A stretch of DNA of 64,000 bases from Leptolyngbya sp. PCC 6406 (GCF_000332095.2 NZ_KI913949.1:1477286-1541285); one strand, 5' to 3'. Counted from the first letter of the stretch, positions 31,114-40,046 are shown. The notes: a model not told the origin generated them from the letters alone. Numbers and translations: made by a program.

Positions 31114-32163
31114 ATGGCTACCCTACCTACCAGCATCCACTGGGACGGCGCAGATCTGTACCTTTTGGATCAGACTCAGTTGCCCCTGGCAACGGTGATT
31201 GAGAAACAGGACACTGTGGAGCAGGTGTGGGATGCCATCAAGCAACTCAAGGTGCGGGGAGCTCCCGCCATTGGTATTGCTGGAGCCTATGGTTTGGTGG
31301 TGGGACTGCGATCGCAGATCCAGTTGTCCCCCCCCGATTTCCTCGGGGAACTAGAGCGCCTTGCCGCCTACCTGGACAGCGCCCGTCCCACCGCCGTGAA
31401 TTTGCACTGGGCGCTGACCCGTATGGTCACTGTCGCTCGGAGACTGGGGGAGGAAGATCCGGCAACGATTTTGATCACATTGGAACAGGAGGCGATCAAA
31501 ATCCATGACGAAGATCGCCGTCTCTGCCGTGCCATTGGTGAGCACGGTCTGCCCCTGATCCAGCCCGGAATGGGGATACTCACCCACTGTAATGCCGGAG
31601 CCTTGGCTACCTCGGAGTTGGGGACTGCCCTAGCGCCGCTGTACTTGGCCCACCAGCAGGGGGTGGAGTTTCGGGTCTATGCCGATGAAACCCGACCCCT
31701 GCTCCAAGGAGCCCGACTGACCAGTTGGGAACTCCAGCAGAGTGGCCTGGATGTAACTCTGATCTGTGACAACATGGCTGCCCATCTCATGGGTCAGGGA
31801 TTAATCGATCTGGTGATTGTAGGGACCGACCGGGTGGCGGCAAATGGAGATGTGGCCAACAAGATTGGCACATTAGGAGTTGCGATCGCGGCCCAATATT
31901 TCGGCATTCCCTTCTATGTCGCTTGCCCCTACTCCACCATCGACTTTGCCACCGCCGAGGGCCGCACCATCGTGATTGAGGAGCGCGGCGAGGCGGAGGT
32001 GACCCACTTTGGGGATCGCCGCACTGCCCCCTTGAACATCTCCGTGCGCAACCCCGCCTTTGATGTCACCCCCCATACTCTAGTGACAGGGCTAATTACG
32101 GACCGAGGCATTCTCCGTGCCCCCTACATCGAGTCCCTCAAACAGCACTATGCCAAGGTGTAA
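31114..32163 (+). CDS. mtnA: S-methyl-5-thioribose-1-phosphate isomerase
   Basis: Isomerises methylthioribose-1-phosphate to the ribulose form in the methionine salvage pathway. Family signatures are VRGAPAIGIAGAYGL, the catalytic cysteine segment GILTHCNAGALATSELG, VYADETRPLLQGARLTSWEL, and the acidic residue in VIVGTDRVAANGDVANKIGT. The ATG at 31114 has TTTGGAGG 7 bases upstream and is preferred to an in-frame TTG at 31099. A second salvage gene is not present nearby. Confidence 0.95.
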   Translation: MATLPTSIHWDGADLYLLDQTQLPLATVIEKQDTVEQVWDAIKQLKVRGAPAIGIAGAYGLVVGLRSQIQLSPPDFLGELERLAAYLDSARPTAVNLHWALTRMVTVARRLGEEDPATILITLEQEAIKIHDEDRRLCRAIGEHGLPLIQPGMGILTHCNAGALATSELGTALAPLYLAHQQGVEFRVYADETRPLLQGARLTSWELQQSGLDVTLICDNMAAHLMGQGLIDLVIVGTDRVAANGDVANKIGTLGVAIAAQYFGIPFYVACPYSTIDFATAEGRTIVIEERGEAEVTHFGDRRTAPLNISVRNPAFDVTPHTLVTGLITDRGILRAPYIESLKQHYAKV

Positions 32164-32213
32164 GGCAGGATTCTGTGCTGGGATGCCTAGGGGAGCCATC
32201 GAGAACGAATTGT

Positions 32214-32440
32214 GAAATAAATGTATCGAAGGCAACAAGGTTTGGTGAAGTGTATCACATCAGACCTGATGCTAGGGCAAGCTAGAACCATAGCAACGGT
32301 GAAGAACCCCACATACCGTAAGGAGATGGACCGTAAAGGTCAAGGGTTCTCAAGTTGTTCCCTGAAGATGACGAGAGCACGAGCACTCCCAAGAAACGTA
32401 CTAACAACTCCCCGGCTGTACCCCAGTCGGGGATTTTTTT
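32214..32440 (+). ncRNA. Candidate structured RNA ending in an intrinsic terminator
   Basis: Downstream of mtnA is a stretch with several exact long-range complementarities: AGAACCC (32303-32309) with GGGTTCT (32344-32350), and AGTTGTT (32353-32359) with AACAACT (32403-32409) directly before the terminator stem. No open frame here looks protein-like. It could be an independent small RNA or an extended mtnA 3' end. I match it to no known RNA class; ends are approximate. Confidence 0.35.
32410..32440 (+). terminator. Strong Rho-independent terminator downstream of mtnA
   Basis: CCCCGGCTG and CAGTCGGGG form a 9-base stem (one wobble pair) with a five-base loop, followed directly by ATTTTTTT. 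Confidence 0.88.
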
Positions 32441-32536
32441 CGCAAATCCCTAACCTGGAAATCGGTATGCTGAGGGCAACGGGCACATAGGACACGCCGT
32501 TCCCCAGCCCTTCCCCAGCCGGACTTGACCTGCCCC

Positions 32537-32905
32537 ATGAATGACCTACCGCCCCTAACCACCGATACCCTCTGGGATATCCTCAACGAGGTTCTGGATG
32601 ACGCTACCGTGAATGCTCTGGTGTGGCATCACCTAGGCTATGGCTACGATGATGCCGCCGACACCTGGCAAGCGGGACCGTCCACGCCTCCCCAGTGGGC
32701 TGAGAAGTATCCCCAAGCCCCTAACTTTATCGAGAGCCGTCCCGCCACGGTGCAGCTTACCCGCTCCATTCCCCCGGAGAATAAACAGCTTTTGAAGGAT
32801 GTCCTAGGCTTCAAGGGCTATTCCGTAGATCAGCTTATTCCCCGGCTTACCCGGCGGGCGACCATGGCGAATTGGTTGCTGAGTCGGATGAAGGAGGAGG
32901 GGTGA
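32537..32905 (+). CDS. DUF1823 family protein
   Basis: About 122 residues of a small family found mainly in cyanobacteria and plants (DUF1823), function unknown. TDTLWDILNEVLDDATVNAL, the tryptophan-rich GYGYDDAADTWQ and WAEKYPQAPNFIESRPATVQ, and LLKDVLGFKGYSVDQLIPRL are the conserved blocks. No signal peptide or membrane segment. The ATG at 32537 is chosen over an in-frame TTG four codons earlier. Repeats begin immediately after the stop. Confidence 0.8.
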   Translation: MNDLPPLTTDTLWDILNEVLDDATVNALVWHHLGYGYDDAADTWQAGPSTPPQWAEKYPQAPNFIESRPATVQLTRSIPPENKQLLKDVLGFKGYSVDQLIPRLTRRATMANWLLSRMKEEG

Positions 32906-33059
32906 TGGGGTGTTGGGTGGGGTGACAGGTGACAGGCGACAGGTGACAGGAATTTTGAATTTAATATCCCGTAGGGGCGCGGTTTCCGCGCCCAATGCAG
33001 AGGGTGACAGATAGATCTCATAGGGGCAATCCCTTGCTTGCCCTGTTCGCGTAGCGGCT
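32905..33059. repeat. Left part of a composite repeat split by IS110
   Basis: After DUF1823 comes a 'ggtgacag' run, a family-A palindrome (GGGCGCGG-TTT-CCGCGCCC near 32967-32985), then 'agatctcataggggcaatcccttgcttgccc' ending at GCGTAGCGGCT (33059). The same sequence continues without break at 47830-48010. Here it is interrupted, and the remainder resumes at 34651. Confidence 0.85.
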
Positions 33060-33060
33060 T

Positions 33061-34416
33061 CTAAGAAACTTCCGGGAGCGGGGGTTTAGGGACAAGCTCG
33101 AACCCCATCTGCTGGGCTCGCTGTTTAAGGTGCTTAAGCACTCGTTGCTGATACTGCTGTTCATAAGCATCAGCTCCAATATCGACATAAGCCTCGCCAG
33201 TTGACCATAACCGATAGAAGAGGCATGCCAGTTTGTGCGCAGTTGCGGTAACGGCTTTCGGTGCCCCAAGGCGATTGCGAATCCGTCGATAGAACGCGCC
33301 CATAGCAGTCTGACTATGAGCCAACGATTGTGCCGCTATCCGAAACGCCTTTGCCGCTCGGTTGACAACTTTACGGGTTTTGGAGCTCAAGACTTTACCC
33401 CCACTGACTCGGCTACCGGGACAGAGCCCTAACCAAGAGGCGAAGTGTTTCACCGACGGAAAGCGCCTGGGATCAAGTCCGACTTCGGAGAGAATCGTTT
33501 GCACGGTTAGCACTTCGAGACCATCAATCTGGGTGAAGTCAATGCCACAGAGGCGATAGAGATGGGAGCGCAGGTCAAACTGGGGCGCATTGCGACTGGG
33601 CTTTCGACCTTTAGGTCTTGGCGGCAACGGCGCATCCGGAGCACTCTTATCCTCAAAGGTCTCCAGACAGGCTTGAATCTGGTCGTCGCACCGGGCAATT
33701 TGCTGAAGGTAGGTGTCATATAACAGCAATTCTTGCTCCAGCACAAACACGTGTTCCCCCCGGTAGTCCCCCTCTAAAGCTGCCGCAATCTCGTCCGTAC
33801 TGCGTTTGGTGCGTGGGTCTCGCATCGCCGCTAACTGGAGCGGGTCTCGTTGACCCGCCACAATGGCGCGAATAATCTTCATGCCAGTTACCCCCGTAAT
33901 GTCGCTGACCACCCGAGGTAGCTGCAGATTCATTTCCGTCAACGCCTTTTGCATCCGTTGAATATGAACGCTGGCACACTCGGTCAGCCGCTCGCGCTGC
34001 CGGATATAGCTTCGTAAGACGCAGATGGCATCGTCGGGACGAAACGCCGCTGCCAGTAGGCCATAACTATGCAACTGCCGCAACCACTGGCAATCTAAGA
34101 CATCACTCTTTCGTCCCGGTACCGTTTTCAGATGATGCGCGTTGACCAAGCAGACCTCAAACCCTCGGATTTCTAGGATTTGAAACACCGGTATCCAATA
34201 GACTCCGGTCGATTCCATCGCGACGCTGGTGATACCACATTGTTGCAGCCAGTCCGCTAACCCATGGAGATCATTGGTAAAGCACCCAAACGGGCGGACG
34301 GGCTGCCGATCTCGCTCAGGCGGCACACTGACCCAGTGGGTATCTGCACCAATGTCAATTCCGGCGGCGTTAGGACAGAGCTGATGCACCGAACTCTTGG
34401 TAGATGGCTGAGTCAT
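33061..34416 (-). CDS. IS110-family transposase (DEDD, Tnp_20)
   Basis: 451-residue RNA-guided recombinase of the IS110 family. The N-terminal RuvC-like domain shows AAGIDIGADTHWVSVPP, SVAMESTGVYWIPVFQILE and VNAHHLKTVPGRKSDVLDCQ, which carry the DEDD acidic residues. The C-terminal Tnp_20 domain contains FASWLGLCPGSRVSGGKVLS with the catalytic serine region. The frame is intact and of normal length (family about 320-460), so the element may be active. Start is ATG 34416. Confidence 0.95.
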   Translation of the reverse strand: MTQPSTKSSVHQLCPNAAGIDIGADTHWVSVPPERDRQPVRPFGCFTNDLHGLADWLQQCGITSVAMESTGVYWIPVFQILEIRGFEVCLVNAHHLKTVPGRKSDVLDCQWLRQLHSYGLLAAAFRPDDAICVLRSYIRQRERLTECASVHIQRMQKALTEMNLQLPRVVSDITGVTGMKIIRAIVAGQRDPLQLAAMRDPRTKRSTDEIAAALEGDYRGEHVFVLEQELLLYDTYLQQIARCDDQIQACLETFEDKSAPDAPLPPRPKGRKPSRNAPQFDLRSHLYRLCGIDFTQIDGLEVLTVQTILSEVGLDPRRFPSVKHFASWLGLCPGSRVSGGKVLSSKTRKVVNRAAKAFRIAAQSLAHSQTAMGAFYRRIRNRLGAPKAVTATAHKLACLFYRLWSTGEAYVDIGADAYEQQYQQRVLKHLKQRAQQMGFELVPKPPLPEVS

Positions 34417-34651
34417 GGCAATTCTAGGAGAAGATAAGGGGCTCTAACCTGGGACGGTTGTTAGAGAGTCTTCTAAACGGGATAGCTAGGGCTTCACCAG
34501 TGTCATCACCATATATCCCAGGACCATGCTCCGTAACGGGCACTGAGGCACCAGTGGCGCTGCGGCCTTAACTGTTAGAGCTTACGATTACGATAGACCC
34601 ATCCCCCTGTTTCTTCCGTGCATTACCCAACATTTTGGGTTGGGTCTGGTG
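34417..34651 (-). ncRNA. Predicted IS110 bridge-RNA locus
   Basis: This 235-base non-coding end lies upstream of the transposase, where the IS110 group (for example IS621) encodes the bridge RNA that pairs with target and donor DNA. On the minus strand it contains several stems, including GCCACTGGTG near 34548-34557 and CCCAACCCAAAATGTTGGG near 34625-34643. A short CCGCAG at 34560-34565 is complementary to CTGCGG beside the insertion core; six bases could be chance. Boundaries and loops are not resolved. Confidence 0.6.
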
Positions 34652-34816
34652 CTCCGCAGGAGCAACCTAGTCGTAGGGTGGTTGCCCGGTGCGCGGGTGA
34701 CCGATATTGGGGTGTGTGGGTGATGGGGTTAATCCCGTAGGGGCGGGTTTAGCTCGTATCTGCTGGGGAATCTGGAATGGAAGGCTCAAAACCCGCCCTA
34801 CCCAGTGTCGGGTAAT
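34652..34816. repeat. Right part of the split composite repeat, with family C copy
   Basis: Resumes the repeat cut by IS110 (GCTCCGCAGGAGC hairpin, then 'ctagtcgtagggtggttgcccggtgcgcggg') and continues into family C at 34731-34816, whose GTAGGGCGGGTTT-type and AAACCCGCCCTAC-type ends are complementary. The same order occurs at 47830-48153. Confidence 0.8.
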
Positions 34817-35216
34817 CCTAGCGTGCAAGAGGTCGTTAGCCGTCCAGGGTGCACTGCCAAGGTAGTAGAGCGTTTCAGCAAAGGCTTTCTGGTTGCGTAC
34901 CCCGGTTCGATGCACAGCGCCAACAAAGGCCAGTTGGGGCCACTTTGCTTCCAGTGCTGGACTGGGGGGAAACACCTGAGCGTGCCGTTGTTCGTCGCAA
35001 GGTGGAATAGGAGGGCATAGGTTGGGCATCGGCTAACCTATGCAGCTCACGCAACTGGGCCTCATGTTGCTGGGCGAAGTCAGCCAGCGGGCGATAGCCA
35101 CGATAGCCGCAGAGAAAGCCTAGCAAACTCAGGATTAGCAGCATCCACAAGGGGTGGCGACGCCCCCGCAGATGGCGATGGTCGGGAATTTGTTTTAATT
35201 GCTCTATGAGGGTCAT
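34817..35216 (-). pseudogene. ISAs1-family transposase remnant
   Basis: The N-terminal part (from 35216) reads LIEQLKQIPDHRHLRGRRHP then LWMLLILSLLGFLCGYRGYR, the DDE_Tnp_1-associated domain of ISAs1-type transposases. After about 70 residues the frame is lost, and another frame shows the family's C-terminal part (KWPQLAFVGAVHRTGVRNQK, ETLYYLGSAPWTANDLLHAR). The catalytic middle, roughly 180 residues, is deleted, and a dispersed repeat now forms the downstream end. Not functional. Confidence 0.8.
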
Positions 35217-35654
35217 GGGCTGAGGCTCAAGATCATGACTCAGCCCATCCTCATTTTTCTACGCTGGCTGGTATGAAACCACCTTGCTCGTTCGAAGGTA
35301 GGGGGGGATGTGAACGGTTACCCATCTCACATCTCATGCTCACCGCAGCAGGACTATGGAACTTTTATTTGCATGCTGCTTAATTCGCCAAGGGAAGGGA
35401 AAGACAGTCTGTGTCTTGCTTCTAAGACCTCTTAGGGACTCGCAAGAAAATAAGGTACCAATTGCCACCTTGCCTATTGGTGCATTGCTTCGCGTTTCGC
35501 AAGCGATATAAAAGGCGAAGCCGCGCCTTAGCGCTATGCACCCTACCAGTGCTCAACGGTTCCGGTACTTTATTTAGGCGCACGTCCCTTATTAAGCAAC
35601 AAGTCTAATATCCACCCGTTCTGTAGACTTTCTCCAAAGAGATCTGCATGGCAA
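35217..35654. repeat. Spacer with inverted-repeat IS edge and family B copy
   Basis: No gene. ATGGGCTGAG near 35216 and CTCAGCCCAT near 35246 form a hairpin that is probably the outer end of the dead ISAs1 copy. GCTCGTTCGAAGGTAGGGGG near 35288 recurs inverted at about 44022-44039 next to the IS1-like remnant. A full family-B repeat lies at 35479-35546. Confidence 0.6.
35479..35546. repeat. Dispersed repeat family B, copy 3
   Basis: 68 bases, GGTGCATTGCTTCGCG through CGCTATGCACCCTAC, with the internal palindromic TTTCGCAAGCGATATAAAA segment. It ends about 110 bases before the next gene. Confidence 0.75.
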
Positions 35655-37400
35655 ATGACCAACAGAAAAAAACGGGACAGTCTGGCTAGATTTTTCCGAG
35701 CTTCAGGGTTTGGATGGCTTGGATTTGGGTGTCTAATAATCGCGATCGCACTAGGCACCCTCCTGCGGTTCTATCACCTCAGCTTCAAACCTCCCTGGCA
35801 CGACGAAATCTTCACCCTGATATGGATTTCAGGACTGTCTCCCAATGAGATCAAAACCCAGACTTTTTCAGGGCTTCCCCTGTCCCCGTCGGAATTAGTA
35901 TCTTTGCTATCGCCCCAACCCGGCACTACCCTAAGCGATACCTTACACAACCTAGCCCTACGAGATCCCCAACATCCCCCCCTGTACTATGCTGGAGCGC
36001 GGCTCTGGGCCATTATGCTAAACTCCGCTGTCATCGGGATGCGGGGTCTAGCCGCCCTGGGTGGAGCCTTGGTCATTCTAGGAGGGTATTGGCTAGGACG
36101 GGAATTATTTCCCCATGCTAGAACCGCCTTGATGCTAGCGGCCCTATTGGCCCTCTCCCCCTTTCACCTAATCTATGCCCAAGAGGGCAGACCCTTTAGC
36201 CTCTGGACCTTGATGATCGTAGTGGCCAGTGCCGCCCTACTGCGGGCAAGGCGCTTAAATACGATCCCCAGTTGGCTAATCTACGCCATCACCATAGCCC
36301 TAGGACTCTACACCTTTCCCTTCTTTCTCTTTACAGTGCTGGGCCATGGCCTCTATTGCCTGGGAGTAGATGGGCTCCCCCTGCGGCAACTAACCCGGCG
36401 CTATGGTCTGAGTGGACTACTAGGAAGCGTTGCCTTTATCCCTTGGGCCTGGGTAATGGTAGAGGGACTACAGCAGGCCCAGGCGGCAACCAGATGGACA
36501 GCCCAGCCAGTACCCTGGACCACCCTGGTAAAAACCTGGGCGGCAAATACCAGTCGTCTGTTCTTTGACCTCAACTTTGACGTAGAGGATCCGCTCCTGC
36601 TCAGTGCACCGGGGGTACTAGTGATGGGATGCCTAGTCGCCTATAGTCTCTATTCCTTTAGTCGGGAGGCTCCCAAGCAAGCTCAGATATTCCTATGGTT
36701 ACTGATCGGCACCAGTGCTCTGCCCCTGGTCGGAGCAGATCTACTGCTGGGGGGCCAGCGCTCTGCCATCGCCCGCTACCTACTCCCGACGGCACTAGGA
36801 TTTCAAATAGCCGTCGCCTATGTCCTAGCCAGTCATTGGCAAACCAGAGAAGGGTCGAACATCCAGAGGCGTTCACTATGGCAGGGGATCACTCTTCTGG
36901 TCATAGGAGCTGGGCTCGTGTCCTGTATGACAATTTCCCAGTCAGAGACCTGGTGGACCCAGAAGATTAGCCACCACCATCCCGAAATTGCCCGTCTAAT
37001 TAACGCTTCGCCCCAGCCTTTAGTGATAGCCAACACCTATCGGCAGAACTTTGGGGAGGTTCTAGCTCTAAGCTACAGCTTAGAAGGAACCGTAACCCTG
37101 CAATTATTTCCAGAAGAGGAGGGTTTTGAACGACCCACCCTAGAGGACTACAGTGATGTGTATCTACTAAGGCCATCACGCACCCTACGTCAAACCCTAG
37201 CGGCGGATCCAACTCTCCACATGGAGGAAGTCTATCCGGGTAACTGGCTTTGGGCCTTAAAAAGCTCAGATTATGGCCATTATCGTCAAGCGCCGAAGGC
37301 TGCCTTCATTCCCCATGCAAGGGGAATGGGTGTGGAGCGCGGGGACATTGCCGTTACAGGCCAGGTATCGTTACAGTTTTGGCAACCATCCTGGTGGTGA
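35655..37400 (+). CDS. GT-C membrane glycosyltransferase (PMT/ArnT-like)
   Basis: 581 residues with about ten membrane helices, and a first periplasmic loop carrying the acidic motif FKPPWHDEIFTL, as in lipid-linked-sugar transferases of the GT39/GT83 type. The second signature, LRDPQHPPLYYAGARLW, follows at about residue 108. The last 130 residues are a soluble domain. It would transfer a polyprenyl-phosphate sugar to a glycan or protein outside the cytoplasmic membrane; acceptor unknown. A second, distinct enzyme of this class lies at 44872-46431. Confidence 0.8.
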   Translation: MTNRKKRDSLARFFRASGFGWLGFGCLIIAIALGTLLRFYHLSFKPPWHDEIFTLIWISGLSPNEIKTQTFSGLPLSPSELVSLLSPQPGTTLSDTLHNLALRDPQHPPLYYAGARLWAIMLNSAVIGMRGLAALGGALVILGGYWLGRELFPHARTALMLAALLALSPFHLIYAQEGRPFSLWTLMIVVASAALLRARRLNTIPSWLIYAITIALGLYTFPFFLFTVLGHGLYCLGVDGLPLRQLTRRYGLSGLLGSVAFIPWAWVMVEGLQQAQAATRWTAQPVPWTTLVKTWAANTSRLFFDLNFDVEDPLLLSAPGVLVMGCLVAYSLYSFSREAPKQAQIFLWLLIGTSALPLVGADLLLGGQRSAIARYLLPTALGFQIAVAYVLASHWQTREGSNIQRRSLWQGITLLVIGAGLVSCMTISQSETWWTQKISHHHPEIARLINASPQPLVIANTYRQNFGEVLALSYSLEGTVTLQLFPEEEGFERPTLEDYSDVYLLRPSRTLRQTLAADPTLHMEEVYPGNWLWALKSSDYGHYRQAPKAAFIPHARGMGVERGDIAVTGQVSLQFWQPSWW

Positions 37401-37448
37401 CTGCAAGCCACCCTAGGGTAAGAGAATAGGAACCGGAGGAAGCCAAGG

Positions 37449-38870
37449 ATGGTCCACAGATTAAGGTTTTGGTTGCCACTGGGGGCGATGGCCCTTTTGG
37501 GTCGGTCCCTGACCATTGCCCTCTGGGCAGGGTTAGCCAACGTACCTGCAATTTCCCTAGCCGCGCCTGCATGGCCAACCCCCGCGCCCGAGGGTTTAGA
37601 TCGAACCGAAGCCACGCCCCGTCATACTCCCCTGATTGTGCGCCGTCATCACTACAACCGTTATCGCCAAGTCATTGAGCGCACCCAAGCCATGGTGTCA
37701 GACCCCATGGCCCGCCAACTGGCGGACGCCCTAGACCTGAATATCCTCAACGTTACCTGGGAAGATACAGGGCGTTTTTACGGATCTGCGGTCGGCCCCA
37801 ACATCAGCGATATGACTATCCAGGTTCAGCAGCAGGATCCCGATACAGAACGGTATCAACTGCACCTGATGCCCGTCATCCGCCATCCCAACTTTGCCGA
37901 CCTGAGTGCCGATATTCCCCTAGAAAACTTCTTTGTGCGAGTCGGGAACGAAAAGGGTGAAGACCTGCGGCGGGTGTCTCTGGCTGAGGTACTGGGAGAC
38001 CTACGCAGCTACCTCCATACCCCCGACTCCTGGGCTGGACGATTGCAATCTCTATTGGCTCCGGAACGTGATAGCCACGTTCTCGTCAGTGCCCAGGCGT
38101 GCTTCCTGCCCATTCCCCAAGCGGGGATAGCCACCTTTAACCCAGTACTCTTCAACTACCAATCGCGTCCGGGAGATCCGGCAGTCTTGACGATTCTGGC
38201 CACCCGAGAGGGCACGAGTGTAACCATCATCGATAATCAACGCGATGGCTTTGAGGCGGGGCGAACTTGGGGACAGCGTCTCTTTTTCAACAAAAATGGT
38301 GAGCGGGCTAGCTTTACGGGGCAACGCCTCAGCGACTTTCAGGCTGACCAGGCATCAATCCCCGAGGCAGAGGGCACGGTGGATGAAGATACCGCTGGCC
38401 TCAACATGGTGCTGCTGATTCAGGTGCCGCTGAAACAGCGGGCTCCCTTTTCTCCCGCCTTCGCGGATGAGGCCATGCCACTGCCTCAAGCTGCGGCTCC
38501 GCTGGCCCGCCTGAGTGGTCCCAGTGATGTGGAGGAGGCGGTGATTGGTCATGGCGCAGTAGAGGGACCATTTACGGAAATTGATGGTCTTGCCATTGAG
38601 CGGGATCCGGCCTATCCGATTCGGGTGACGGTTCAGTTTTACAAGGCCACCAGCAATGGGGTGGTCACGGCGGCAGATATGGCGGAGATTCGTCAGCAGA
38701 TTGATCGAGTTTATGCCGATGCCGACTATGTAGGTAGCCTGGTACTAGATGGGCCGAGTGATCGCCCTACGGAACATGATGGCCCTAAGGATGAGCCCCC
38801 GGATTGGTGGCAAAGGTTCTGGGAATTTCAGCAAAACTGGGGTAATCGGGAAGGATTCCCTCAAGATTGA
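37449..38870 (+). CDS. Exported protein of unknown function
   Basis: 473 residues, not recognised. A long hydrophobic N-terminus (LPLGAMALLGRSLTIALWAG) followed by an Ala-rich cleavage region near ISLAAPA suggests a signal peptide. The mature part begins with a Pro-rich linker and a conserved-looking RRHHYNRYRQVIERTQAMVS. Beta-type segments follow (GTSVTIIDNQRDGFEAGRTW) and an acidic C-terminus. Its stop overlaps by 10 bases the end of the convergent DUF4157 gene. It starts 48 bases after the glycosyltransferase and may be co-transcribed. Confidence 0.65.
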   Translation: MVHRLRFWLPLGAMALLGRSLTIALWAGLANVPAISLAAPAWPTPAPEGLDRTEATPRHTPLIVRRHHYNRYRQVIERTQAMVSDPMARQLADALDLNILNVTWEDTGRFYGSAVGPNISDMTIQVQQQDPDTERYQLHLMPVIRHPNFADLSADIPLENFFVRVGNEKGEDLRRVSLAEVLGDLRSYLHTPDSWAGRLQSLLAPERDSHVLVSAQACFLPIPQAGIATFNPVLFNYQSRPGDPAVLTILATREGTSVTIIDNQRDGFEAGRTWGQRLFFNKNGERASFTGQRLSDFQADQASIPEAEGTVDEDTAGLNMVLLIQVPLKQRAPFSPAFADEAMPLPQAAAPLARLSGPSDVEEAVIGHGAVEGPFTEIDGLAIERDPAYPIRVTVQFYKATSNGVVTAADMAEIRQQIDRVYADADYVGSLVLDGPSDRPTEHDGPKDEPPDWWQRFWEFQQNWGNREGFPQD

Positions 38871-39703
38871 GTCCGCTTTTGCACGGTGGCACCATTTTGC
38901 TGGACCACATGGGTGAGTTCGTGGGCAAGGAGTTCTTGCCCACCGCGATCGCTGGGGCTGTAGGCTCCCTGCCGGAAGAAAATATCCTGCCCGGTGGTGA
39001 AGGCGCGGGCTCCTACGGCCTCATTAAGTTGGTGGGATTCGGCGGAATTGGCATGGACACGAACGCCACTGAAGTCGGCACCAAAGGCGGACTCCATTTT
39101 GCCCTGGATGTCTGAGGGGAGAGTTTGGCCCTGACCGCGAGATTGCTCAATTCTTTGCTCTACGTCGGCTGGAGCAGTCATGGCCTCTTGGCCACCTTGG
39201 CGTTGGAGGGATTTTCCCTGAAGGAGTTCTTCTTCCTCTATAGCTGCCCGTTGCAGGGAACTGTCCATGGATTTTCCCTGAAGGAGTTCTTCTTCCTCTA
39301 TAGCTGCCCGTTGCAGGGAACCCGCCATAGGCTTCATTTGCAGCTCCTCTTCTTCGGGCACTGCTTCCCGTTGCAGGGAACCCACCATGGGCTTCATTTG
39401 TAGCTCTTCTTCTTGGGCATCTCGCTGTACGGCGTCAGCAGCGGGGGAGTTGATGCGGTCCACCACTTGACTAGCGACTTGATCAGCTTCCTGCTCGTAG
39501 CGATCGCCTACGGGACCAACGGTCAGCTTGGCTTGGATGGGGGTGGATACAGGAATCTGGCTGAGTTCAAATCCCTGGGCGTGATTAGGGGGGTGCGAGC
39601 CATCTAAATGCTCGGCGCTAAAAGGTCGCTGGGTCAGGACTGCTGTCTGTAGCGTGGAAATCGTATCCCAACTGGCTGGTTTGATGGATTCCTGTGACTG
39701 CAT
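38861..39703 (-). CDS. DUF4157 protein with HELTH motif and 20-residue repeats
   Basis: 280 residues. The C-terminal DUF4157 domain has SAFGADFSGVRVHANSAESH, the A(R)AFTTGQDIFFRQGAYSP segment, and HELTH at about residues 261-265, a zinc-metallopeptidase-like HExxH. DUF4157 is found in putative toxins and effectors, including cargo of extracellular contractile injection systems. The middle has four copies of a roughly 20-residue repeat (EEELQMKPMVGSLQREA type); two are identical over 60 DNA bases. No separate toxin domain follows. AGGAGGG precedes ATG 39703 by three bases. No injection-system genes are in the window. Confidence 0.85.
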   Translation of the reverse strand: MQSQESIKPASWDTISTLQTAVLTQRPFSAEHLDGSHPPNHAQGFELSQIPVSTPIQAKLTVGPVGDRYEQEADQVASQVVDRINSPAADAVQRDAQEEELQMKPMVGSLQREAVPEEEELQMKPMAGSLQRAAIEEEELLQGKSMDSSLQRAAIEEEELLQGKSLQRQGGQEAMTAPADVEQRIEQSRGQGQTLPSDIQGKMESAFGADFSGVRVHANSAESHQLNEAVGARAFTTGQDIFFRQGAYSPSDRGGQELLAHELTHVVQQNGATVQKRTQS

Positions 39704-40046
39704 AGACCCTCCTATAACGATCTGCTCACTCCTTGAGGCTATAGTCACTAGTTTGGCACAGCACCTTAACTATTGGGCTATATCCAGACACCTGGGGGGA
39801 CATGAAAAAAGTGCCTCCCTCTTGTCATAACGCGCCATCCATGGGGAAACAGCATGGGGTGGATCTCACTCCGGTCCCGCTACTCCTTTTCTGGTAAGGG
39901 ATCTGCTAGTTGAGCGGAGTCGTAAGTCTTTCAGACAGGCTTAGCAAACGCTTTAGCGTCTCCCCAAGGGTGGGGAAAGCCCTGTCCGCAAGGGTTTCAG
40001 GATTATATATACACGGTAGATTTATAGGGGAATCAGCGCTGGATGA
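39704..40046. other. Spacer with small hairpins
   Basis: 343 bases, no gene seen. AACGCTTTAGCGT near 39947 and TCCCC/GGGGA near 39960-39976 form two short stems. It probably holds the promoter of the DUF4157 gene, but nothing is distinct. Confidence 0.35.

Larger units (their letters stand above)
33060..34653 (-). mobile_element. IS110-family insertion sequence, precise boundaries
   Basis: About 1.59 kb. Comparing with the uninterrupted repeat at 47830-48010 gives exact edges: the left flank ends ...GCGGCT (33059) and the right flank resumes GCTCCGCAGG (34651), so only GCT is shared, not a long duplication. The transposase stop codon sits two bases inside the left edge; about 235 non-coding bases lie between its start and the right edge. 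Lack of terminal inverted repeats and a CT-type core are as expected for the IS110 group. Confidence 0.88.

Noticed and set aside
32221-32490. 89-codon open frame downstream of mtnA
   Set aside because: It runs through a strong terminator stem and T-run; the RNA-structure reading is more convincing.
38861-39703. Contractile injection system locus
   Set aside because: Only a DUF4157 protein is present; no sheath, baseplate, tube or AAA genes nearby.
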